NCBI GenBank assembly: GCA_945787305.1
Contig: CALZIH010000090.1
Coordinates: 1 to 9,352, forward strand
DNA from: an uncultured Desulfobulbaceae bacterium
Lineage (GTDB): Bacteria; Desulfobacterota; Desulfobulbia; Desulfobulbales; Desulfobulbaceae
Reading direction: 5' to 3'
Length of the DNA: 9,352 nt
A program made the translations under genes and the position numbers. How positions within the stretch are numbered: the stretch's first letter is position 1; each line of letters starts with the position of its first letter. The notes beneath the pieces are model-generated. The model saw only the letters and a list, made by a program, of their open reading frames with translations, did not search any database and was not told the DNA's origin. Below are positions 1 through 7,100 of the stretch, in pieces.

Positions 1-1
1 A

Positions 2-559
2 AAAGCAGGCTTCACTGCACCCCTTGATCGCATCAGAAAGGATGAGAGGTTACTGTCCAAATGGAGCCGTTTCAAAACAAAATACCTCATCACCTTTTCA
101 CACGCTCTGCTGGATATTGTCCGTAAACGACAGCCGAATATTCGCTCGGCCCGAAACCTCTACGCCCGCACAATACTTGAGCCTGAAAGTGAGCAATGGC
201 TGGGCCAGTCACTGCCATTATTCCTGCAAGCCTATGACTACACAGTTATTATGGCAATGCCTCATATGGAAAAGGCACAAGATGCAGAAAACTGGCTATC
301 GACCCTGGGCGGCACATCTCTAGCTCAGGCGATGAATCCAGCATCAGTCGTCTTTGAGTTACAAACGTTCGACTGGTGGCAAAAAAAACAAATAACCATG
401 ACGGAATTCACAGACCAGCTTGCTCTCCTGCAACAAAAAGGTGCGGTTTCATTTGCCTATTACCCGGATGATTTTATAAAAAACCACCCTGACGCAGACA
501 TTATCCGTCAACAATTTTCACAGATAAGAGCTCGTTGGTCAACAAGCAAACATGATTGA
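2..559 (+). CDS. pgaB: PgaB, poly-beta-1,6-GlcNAc N-deacetylase, C-terminal domain (5' partial)
   Basis: The reading frame is open from base 2 to the TGA at 557-559 and gives 185 residues; the start lies outside the window. The fragment matches, from memory, the C-terminal end of E. coli PgaB: RSARNLYARTILEPESE, then YDYTVIMAMPHMEKA, then YYPDDFIKNHPDADIIRQQF, all in the same order. In the family, PgaB is a periplasmic or outer-membrane lipoprotein. It has an N-terminal polysaccharide deacetylase domain and a C-terminal glycoside-hydrolase-like domain that binds or cleaves partly deacetylated PNAG. Only the end of the C-terminal domain is seen here, so the deacetylase metal ligands and the lipobox cannot be checked. 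The end overlaps the pgaC start by 8 nt, which implies translational coupling. An A8 run lies at 381-388. Confidence 0.9.
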   Translation, partial: KAGFTAPLDRIRKDERLLSKWSRFKTKYLITFSHALLDIVRKRQPNIRSARNLYARTILEPESEQWLGQSLPLFLQAYDYTVIMAMPHMEKAQDAENWLSTLGGTSLAQAMNPASVVFELQTFDWWQKKQITMTEFTDQLALLQQKGAVSFAYYPDDFIKNHPDADIIRQQFSQIRARWSTSKHD

Positions 560-1853
560 AATCTTGTCAAACATCTTCTCTGTTTTTTTTGGATTCACCT
601 ATTATTATCCACTGCTTATGTCATACCTGTGGATAACTGGCGCCCTTATCTATTATTATCGTTGGGAAAAACCTTTTGGGATAGACAGCAAGAACCCTCC
701 TGAACTGAAAGGTTCTCCCGGTGTTTCAATTCTCGTTCCCTGCCATAACGAATCTACAAACATCAATGAAACCATTGACTGGCTCTCCAGACAACAATAT
801 GACAATTTTGAAATCATAGCCATTAATGATGGCAGCACGGATAATACCGGTGAGTTACTCGACCGGTTAGCCGAAAAACATGAACGGCTTCGTGTGGTAC
901 ACCTTGGCACCAATCAAGGAAAAGCCCGAGGGCTATCGCTAGGGGCGCTTGTAGCGCAACATGAATTTCTTATCTGTATTGACGGCGACGTCATTCTTGA
1001 TCCATGGGCTGTACGATGGATGGTCTGGCACCTGCAAAGAAGCCCTCGGGTTGGAGCGGTTACCGGCAACCCGAGAATACGTAACAGATCAACATTACTG
1101 GGAAAAGTTCAAGTCGGCGAATTCTCCTCTATCATTGGCCTGATTAAACGCGCACAAAGGATTTATGGTCGCGTATTTACGATTTCCGGAGCAGTCGCCG
1201 CCTTTCGTCGTTCCGCCCTGCAGCAGGTGGGGTATTGGGACACGGACATGGTGACCGAAGACATTGACATCAGCTGGAAACTACAGCTTAACTTCTGGGA
1301 TATCCGTTATGAACCCCATGCAATCTGCTGGCTCCTCATGCCGGAAACCTTCCGGGGTTTATGGAAACAACGACTTCGCTGGGCCCAAGGGGGGGTAGAA
1401 GTTTTCATCAAGAATTTCGGTCGAATATGGGATTGGAAGAGAAGGCGCATGATAATGGTTTTTGTAGAATATATAACCAGTGTTTTCTGGGCCTACTCCA
1501 TGATCACCATAACACTGCTCTGGGCTATCGGCAAAGTTTTCCCTTTGCCGCCGATGTTGACTATTAGGACACTTTTGCCTGGTTGGACAGGGATTATACT
1601 GGGCATTACCTGTCTGATTCAATTCGGTATCAGCATGCTTATTGATGCAAAATATGACAGAAAGTACGGTAAAATCTATTTTTGGATCATTTGGTATCCC
1701 GTCGCCTTCTGGCTGATCAACATCTGCACCATTGCCGTCGGACTGCCCAAGGCGCTCATCAAGCCAAAAGGGCAACGTGCTCTTTGGAAAAGCCCGGATC
1801 GAGGATTGCAGCAGGAAAAAAATAACAATCTAGGAAAGACTACAGTAGAATGA
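552..1853 (+). CDS. pgaC: PgaC, PNAG synthase glycosyltransferase (GT2 family)
   Basis: This is the inner-membrane processive glycosyltransferase that polymerises UDP-GlcNAc into PNAG. The 433 residues carry all the GT2 synthase motifs: NDGSTD at 92-97, DGD at 144-146, TED at 235-237 and QRLRW at 273-277. They also carry family-typical stretches such as AVTGNPRIR, VGEFSSIIGLIKRAQRIYG and the near-C-terminal SPDRG. Hydrophobic segments lie at about 5-36, 300-325, 342-365 and 375-400. The N-terminus holds one membrane segment before the catalytic domain, like staphylococcal IcaA, where E. coli PgaC (about 441 aa) has two. The ATG at 552 lies inside the pgaB end with no strong Shine-Dalgarno, so translation is probably coupled. 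The stop overlaps the pgaD ATG (ATGA at 1850-1853). A T8 run at 583-590 lies near the start. Confidence 0.96.
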   Translation: MIEILSNIFSVFFGFTYYYPLLMSYLWITGALIYYYRWEKPFGIDSKNPPELKGSPGVSILVPCHNESTNINETIDWLSRQQYDNFEIIAINDGSTDNTGELLDRLAEKHERLRVVHLGTNQGKARGLSLGALVAQHEFLICIDGDVILDPWAVRWMVWHLQRSPRVGAVTGNPRIRNRSTLLGKVQVGEFSSIIGLIKRAQRIYGRVFTISGAVAAFRRSALQQVGYWDTDMVTEDIDISWKLQLNFWDIRYEPHAICWLLMPETFRGLWKQRLRWAQGGVEVFIKNFGRIWDWKRRRMIMVFVEYITSVFWAYSMITITLLWAIGKVFPLPPMLTIRTLLPGWTGIILGITCLIQFGISMLIDAKYDRKYGKIYFWIIWYPVAFWLINICTIAVGLPKALIKPKGQRALWKSPDRGLQQEKNNNLGKTTVE

Positions 1854-2374
1854 ATCCCACAGCCAATGAGTATCGCTCTGCAGATACAATTACTCCGGAC
1901 GACCCTCTGCAGGATTATCCGGAGAACCTGATCATCAATAGACCGGATCTAAAATCCAAAACATTGATTCTTGGCGAGAAAATCTTAACCCTCGCCTTTT
2001 GGGGTTTCTGGTTCTACCTATGGTTACCATTGATCAGTCTGATTGCATGGCTGCTTGGCTTCCGCATTTTGTACACGCATATGATAAAGCATGGGGGATT
2101 CGACGGCTTTATGGGCCAGTTAGACACCTTTACAACTGGTGTTCTTCTCTTCTCAGGAACATTGGCGCTCTGGAGTTTCTACAACCTCAAACGCTATGGT
2201 ACATACAGCAGAAGAAACAAAATCCTTGCCACGGATCTAAATAAATTAACAAAGGATTTTTCTGTAACCACTCAGGACTTCAATAAAATTCAGCAGGCAA
2301 AACGAATAGCATTCTCTTTTAACGTGCACAATGAAATCCGTGTAGTAAAGACTACTACTAAAGAAACAACTTGA
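1850..2374 (+). CDS. pgaD: PgaD-like inner-membrane partner of PgaC
   Basis: The 174-residue protein has two hydrophobic segments, about 46-74 and 92-112. A charged N-terminus precedes them, and a polar C-terminus of about 60 residues, probably cytoplasmic, follows. The segment after helix 2 reads YNLKRYGTYSRRNK, matching the basic post-membrane region typical of PgaD. In E. coli, PgaD binds PgaC, and the pair is activated by cyclic di-GMP bound between them; the same regulation here is inference. The protein is longer than E. coli PgaD (about 137 aa), mostly at both polar ends. The start is set by the ATGA overlap with pgaC and by an AGGAAAG Shine-Dalgarno at 1832-1838. The assignment rests on position, two-helix topology and moderate resemblance, since PgaD sequences diverge quickly. 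Confidence 0.85.
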   Translation: MNPTANEYRSADTITPDDPLQDYPENLIINRPDLKSKTLILGEKILTLAFWGFWFYLWLPLISLIAWLLGFRILYTHMIKHGGFDGFMGQLDTFTTGVLLFSGTLALWSFYNLKRYGTYSRRNKILATDLNKLTKDFSVTTQDFNKIQQAKRIAFSFNVHNEIRVVKTTTKETT

Positions 2375-2381
2375 TGAGGAT

Positions 2382-2387
2382 AGGAAG
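2382..2387 (+). promoter_or_regulatory. Ribosome binding site of the fourth pga-operon gene
   Basis: AGGAAG lies 9 nt before the ATG at 2397 and just after the pgaD stop. It fixes this start and shows that the gene is translated independently rather than by overlap, unlike pgaC and pgaD. Confidence 0.7.
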
Positions 2388-2396
2388 AAACAATCC

Positions 2397-3104
2397 ATGC
2401 TGCCAATACATATTCAATACATATTCAAACTACCGGATGGACAGAAGGATACATTTATCCTCCAGCTTGACCAGCACAACCTGAACCTGCTGACAGATGA
2501 CAAAAACAGCCTGCCGGACTGGAGCAGGCTCAGTTTTCAGCAGTGCCCAAACTGCGTGGATATGGAGAAAAGCACCTGGTGCCCCATGGCGGTAAACCTC
2601 TCGAGAATTGTTCACCGCTTTGCGTCTCTCCTCTCCTATGATGAGGTCCACCTCACCGTCATTACAGCAGAACGTGAATTCCGGCAAAAAACAACCATCC
2701 AACGAGCTATTTCCTCCTACATGGGGCTGGTCATGGCAACCTGTGGTTGTCCACACACAAAATTTCTTCGGCCTATGGCCCGCTTTCACCTTCCCTTAGC
2801 CAGTGAGGAGGAGACCATCTACCGGGCATTTTCCATGTATGCCCTGGCCCAATATTTCATTGCCCGGGATAATGGTACAGCAGATCCAGAGTTTAAAGGA
2901 TTGGAACAGGCCTACAAAGAGATCCAGGTCATCAACCAAGCCATGGCACAACGTTTACGGGCGGCCTCAGAAAAAGACTCCTCGGTCAACGCCTTGATCA
3001 ACCTCGACATGTACGCCAGGGCAATGCCCTATGTTCTTGAGGAATCACTGGAAGAACTGCAGTACCTGTTTGATTCGTATCTGAACAAAAAATCAAAAAA
3101 TTAA
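2397..3104 (+). CDS. Conserved hypothetical protein with CPxC / CP / CGCP cysteine motifs, last gene of the pga operon
   Basis: Function not recognised. The 235-residue protein has no signal peptide or membrane helix and is probably cytoplasmic. It begins with a short beta-like segment (IHIQYIFKLPDG). Five cysteines follow: C50 and C53 (CPNC), C62 (WCPM), then C116 and C118 (CGCPH). Next comes the motif FLRPMARFHLP at 123-133, and the second half is predicted helical. The cysteine spacing would suit metal or Fe-S binding, or a redox role, but this is inference. The general pattern recalls a domain of unknown function in proteobacterial proteins (possibly DUF6901), a recollection not verified here. 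It follows pgaD by 22 nt with its own Shine-Dalgarno, so it is likely co-transcribed with the PNAG genes. It is not a standard pga component. The stop at 3102-3104 is 37 nt from the end of the convergent gene. Confidence 0.8.
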   Translation: MLPIHIQYIFKLPDGQKDTFILQLDQHNLNLLTDDKNSLPDWSRLSFQQCPNCVDMEKSTWCPMAVNLSRIVHRFASLLSYDEVHLTVITAEREFRQKTTIQRAISSYMGLVMATCGCPHTKFLRPMARFHLPLASEEETIYRAFSMYALAQYFIARDNGTADPEFKGLEQAYKEIQVINQAMAQRLRAASEKDSSVNALINLDMYARAMPYVLEESLEELQYLFDSYLNKKSKN

Positions 3105-3141
3105 AAAGCAGCCCCTACTACCTGCCAGCGGCAACGAACAG

Positions 3142-4092
3142 CTATAAAAAAGATTCCAACCGCTTAAGAAAGCGTGAAATACTTTTCGTTTTCTGCAGTT
3201 GCCGTATCTCCCGGGAAAGTTCTGGGTCATGAATAAAGGCTAGGATTTCTTTTATCTTTGAGAGTGCCTGTTGCTCACCGCAAAAGAGTGTTTGGTAGAT
3301 GGAGATAAGTTCCCGCAGATACCCATGCAATTCCGAACGCCTCTCTGTAAGGGAGGATTCGGCAGGATGAGAACCGCGCAGTCGTTTAAAGAGCAACGGA
3401 TCACCAATGGCACCCCTGCCTAGCATAAGACCGTCAGCCTGAGTATCATCCAGAACACGCCAGCCATCCGCTGCCGAAAAAATATCACCATTGGCGATCA
3501 CCGGCAGTGACGTACGTCTGACAACCTCAGCGGTAATGTGATGATCTGCCATACCGCTATAACGCTGGGCAACAGTTCGCGAATGGACAACCAGAAAATC
3601 AATGCCGCAATTTTCAAACAGGTTCAGCAAGGAAAAGAGTTCCGAAGGATGGTTAAATCCGGCCCGCACCTTAAGAGAAAAACTGCCCCAAATACGTGGC
3701 CGAACCGTTTCAAGCAGTGTTGCCAATCCCTTCGGGTCCTTGAGCAATGCTCCACCGGCTGCCTTTTTGCCCATGCGGCCATAGGGACACCCTAAATTGA
3801 TATTAAGGTGTTTGGCACCCAGCTCCTGTACCAACTCAGCAGCAGCAAGCAAGGACTCGGCTTCTGCCCCTATCAATTGGACTACCAGAGGAACGGAGGG
3901 GTTGGCCTCGGCCACCTCCACTTGATCATTTTGGGAAACAAGGTTTCTGCCGACAGCCTTTACCTGAAGGTATTCCGTAAAAACCACGTCGGGACGAACC
4001 AGATCAATGAACAGGTTGCGCAGCCCTCGATTGGTCAGGCCCTGCATCGGCGCGAGCATAAGAGGCTGAGTCCCCTGTTTCCAGGGAAGCAC
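3142..4092 (-). CDS. dus: tRNA-dihydrouridine synthase (Dus family)
   Basis: This is an FMN-dependent reductase that converts uridine to dihydrouridine in the tRNA D-loop. Family motifs are present in order, numbered from an upstream ATG at 4137: LAPMQGLTN at 28-36 (FMN site), NINLGCP at 112-118 with catalytic Cys117, LKVRAGF at 155-161 (Lys156), VVHSRT, VIANGDI and LMLGRGAIGDP at 237-247. I place the start at a GTG (4090-4092) because a perfect AGGAAGG lies 7 nt before it. This gives 316 aa, the usual Dus length. The ATG at 4137 would add 15 residues of unfamilial sequence and has no good Shine-Dalgarno. The gene lies downstream of the large ligase on the same strand and may share its transcript, but no functional link is evident. 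Which of DusA, B or C it matches cannot be settled; length and motifs are nearest DusC. Confidence 0.92.
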   Translation of the reverse strand: MLPWKQGTQPLMLAPMQGLTNRGLRNLFIDLVRPDVVFTEYLQVKAVGRNLVSQNDQVEVAEANPSVPLVVQLIGAEAESLLAAAELVQELGAKHLNINLGCPYGRMGKKAAGGALLKDPKGLATLLETVRPRIWGSFSLKVRAGFNHPSELFSLLNLFENCGIDFLVVHSRTVAQRYSGMADHHITAEVVRRTSLPVIANGDIFSAADGWRVLDDTQADGLMLGRGAIGDPLLFKRLRGSHPAESSLTERRSELHGYLRELISIYQTLFCGEQQALSKIKEILAFIHDPELSREIRQLQKTKSISRFLKRLESFL

Positions 4093-4099
4093 CCTCAAA

Positions 4100-4106
4100 C
4101 CTTCCT
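4100..4106 (-). promoter_or_regulatory. Ribosome binding site that decides the dus start
   Basis: On the minus strand this reads AGGAAGG, a full Shine-Dalgarno match, with a 7-nt spacer to the GTG at 4090-4092. It favours the GTG over the in-frame ATG at 4135-4137, which is preceded only by a T-run and GGGTC. Confidence 0.6.
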
Positions 4107-4142
4107 GATGCACAGTGCCCGCTCTACCTTCATGCATGACCC

Positions 4143-4172
4143 AAAAAAACTAGTGCAACATGATGCGTTGCA
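4143..4172 (-). terminator. Possible weak intrinsic terminator/attenuator between the ligase and dus genes
   Basis: On the minus strand TGCAACG (4172-4166), loop CATCA (4165-4161) and TGTTGCA (4160-4154) form a 7-bp stem that includes one G-T pair. The spacer CTAG follows, which contains the ligase stop codon, and then seven Ts (4149-4143). The stem is short and only moderately GC-rich, and the 4-nt spacer is longer than ideal. If real, it would reduce read-through from the ligase gene into dus. Confidence 0.35.
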
Positions 4173-7100
4173 ATCCTGTCCACAGCCAGCCCCCTTTTTG
4201 TCGTCTGTTCAACGCCTTCAGCTCCTTAACGGCCCGTTCGCCGCTGATCCGTTCTTCAGCAAGGTCCTTGTAAATCCGATTGGCACGCTTGCGGCGCCTG
4301 ACGGCGTCACCGGCATCAATCATTGATTCAATGAAACCAACAAACTTGACGGCATGGTCTTTTACCACGCTTTTTTCTTTGCGCGTTCCTGCCCCCGACA
4401 GATCCGACTTGATTCTAGTCAAGGCTGTTTCCATATTCGACTTGATCAAAGCAATTTCCGCCTGACTGCTTTCGGCCTGGACAGAGCTTCTGTTGCCAAC
4501 GAGTTCGCAGGTTTTTTCCACATGATATTCAGACAACAGCCCATATTCCTGAAACGCAGAAAGCTCATGCAATGCACGATCAAATTCAGCGCCTTCGCTG
4601 GCAACCAGTTTTTCACAGGCTTGATAACAGATATCCCAGGCCTGCCAGCGATACACAAAGTCCAACCCTGTTCCCTTTATATTCTGCAGCCCCATGATTC
4701 TGTTATGGAGACCGGGTGGCGTATGTCGACAGATTCGATCAATGACTTGATCTCCGGTGGCGTGGTAGTCTTCGACAACAATGAGTTTTTGCAGGAACCA
4801 TTTGCGAACAAGCCGTCGCAACTGTTCATCCTGCTCTGCGCCAACCCCTTTTCCTGAATGCTCCACCTGGGAATACAACTCCAGGTAGGAATCCAAAACG
4901 TCCTTCTGTCTCTTGAATTCGGCAAGAATTTCGGCACTCAATTCACCCAAGCTATGCTCTCCAAGCCATTCATGGAGCGCATCTGTGTCATCAAAAGCCC
5001 CCTCAGGCAAGTCGTCATCTTCCAGGCCGACCCCAATCAACATGGCCACCAGACGAGCCTGCAGTTCTTCCCTGCTTGTCGGCATCCGCTGTTTTCGTGC
5101 CACTTCTTCCAGGATCTGCAATGGATTACTATTTTTATCTTTATCTTCCGGTTGCAGAGTAATCCGCAGGCAACAGGCATCCAGTGCCTCATGGATATAC
5201 CCAACCAGCCCTTCCAGGTTGGAGCCAATGAGAAAATGAAAATCAGCAGCAAAATCAAAGACAACAATCCCGGCGAACATGAGGGTTCGTGAAACCCGGT
5301 CAGCCCGGTTGTTGACGACGGTGCTGAGGATAACGCCCGGTTCTTTACGAGGATCATGGCTGTCAAAACCCATCCGCCGCCAGTTGCTCATGGCACCAAA
5401 TCGCTCATTTGCCGACATGCCGTTAATAAATTGAAGGTCACGGCTGCGTACCCTGGCTCGGGGAAACTCCAAGAGTACGCCGATATCGGCAATAACCCGA
5501 TCAGCCATCTCCTTGAGTGCGAAATCAGGATCGATCCCTAACTCTTTGGCCATGGCCTCCACAAGGGCAATATTATAGGGATGCTCTTCATAGGGAAAAC
5601 GATTTAGGATATCTGGTGCAAGTATTCCTGCCTGTTGCCAGCCGACACTCTGGAATTTCGTCCCCGATTGTGCCGCCGACAGCTCTAGAATGGGAAGCAT
5701 TTGTTCTTCAGTTGTCAACAGGTTACCGCCTTTAGGGATAAACTCCGTCATGACTATTGGAATATTGTAGCCAGCCGGTCCCTGGAGATCCTCATGATCA
5801 GGGTAGGTATTTGTAATCGTGGAGATATCGTCCCGCATCCATTGGTGCTGGAGTATTCGTACATAATCCGGGGATAGTGCCATGCACTCCCATAAAAATA
5901 TACGGGCTGACAGCTTGGTGGATAACCGAACGACATCATACTGTTCCCAGATAGTCGCCTTGTCATAGGGTCGAAAAAGAAACATTTCACGGGTTTTACC
6001 AAAAGGATAGGCATAGAGGAACATGGCCTCACAACCCGTTGATTTGGAAACAAGACTATGGCCAAGACCCTCGAACAGTGCCGCCTTCAGACGTTCGGTA
6101 CCAGACTTCCCTCGCGTTCCCCACCCACCGACGACAAGGTCAATTTTGCGACGGGAACGGATGGCTATTCGACTCATCACAAAACGGGTACCGACAAAAA
6201 AGAGCAGCAATGCCAAAGTGAAAACAGCTAGGTCTTGGAGCGTGTTTTCATAAACGGAAAAAAAATAATCACGCAGGCGATAGTACCAATCGCTCCCCAT
6301 CAAGGGTAACGGTAAAAGAAAAAAACGCTCTACGCTTGGGTCACTGTCGTCCTCTCCATTTTCATCTTTATGGGGACTAAAGACGACCCCCAAACCCAAC
6401 TTTTCCAGTGCCCGGATATATTCTTCGGGTTTTTCAGAGCCATCCTCCTCCCAGTTACGTTTGTGGGCAAAACGGGCAAAGTTAACTATCAGTTTTCCCG
6501 CCCCCAGCCAACTTCGGACACAGGAACGGGATGGGCGGATTTCAGTTATCCCTTCCGCTGTATACAGCTTGACCGGTTGCCTGCGAAAAGGATTTTGCAG
6601 GCAGGAGAGGACTTGATCGGGAAGCGGCAGGTAAGGCCGCCAGCTCTCCTCTGAATCCATATACAGCGGCTCTCCGGGCACCTTGGTCCGGGTCAACTCA
6701 CCTAGAATTGCTGAAGGAGCATGCAGACTGCCTGTATAGCGACGACCAATGGTGTGCGAATAGCCTTGCCGTTTATCTGTTTTCGGGTTGCGAATTTCAT
6801 GCAATAGACGCCACCACCTGAAAGCAAAGGTGTCTCCTTTGGTGACCCGTACCCCCCAAAGGGTTGCATGCAGGCTGTAGCCAAAATCTTTTTGACTGAG
6901 AAGCGACAGGATCCGGCCAACAGCATCCTCCCCGTATTTCTTCAGCAATAATCGCGGCAGCCGACGGCTTTCTCCACATTTCATGCCTTGCAACAGATCG
7001 GCTAATTGCTCCTTCAAATCTCGGCTCGCCGAATCAGCGCTGATAATCATCTTTTCCCGAGTTAAGGCAGCATATCGTCTAACACTAAGAGCAGCAGCGT

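Noticed and set aside
599..660. Direct repeat CTATTATTATC at 599-609 and 650-660
   Set aside because: Both copies encode Tyr-rich ends of the same membrane segment in PgaC. They are explained by amino acid composition, not a mobile or regulatory repeat.
1359..1775. 138-codon minus-strand open frame opposite pgaC
   Set aside because: It lies entirely within the strongly supported pgaC and shows no protein features of its own.
3103..3125. Possible terminator of the minus-strand operon in the convergent gap (GCAG...CTGC followed by T5)
   Set aside because: The stem is only 4 bp with a 10-nt loop, too weak to annotate, and the T-runs are simply the Lys-rich end of the opposite gene. No hairpin plus T-run is visible for the plus strand either.
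3808..4326. 172-codon plus-strand open frame across the dus 5' part and the ligase end
   Set aside because: It is antisense to two clear genes, has no ribosome binding site, and its protein is compositionally odd with no recognisable motif. It is a shadow frame.
4354..4857. 167-codon plus-strand open frame opposite the ligase C-terminus
   Set aside because: It runs antisense to a well-supported gene, shows no motif and has no Shine-Dalgarno. The long open length follows from the codon pattern of the ligase.
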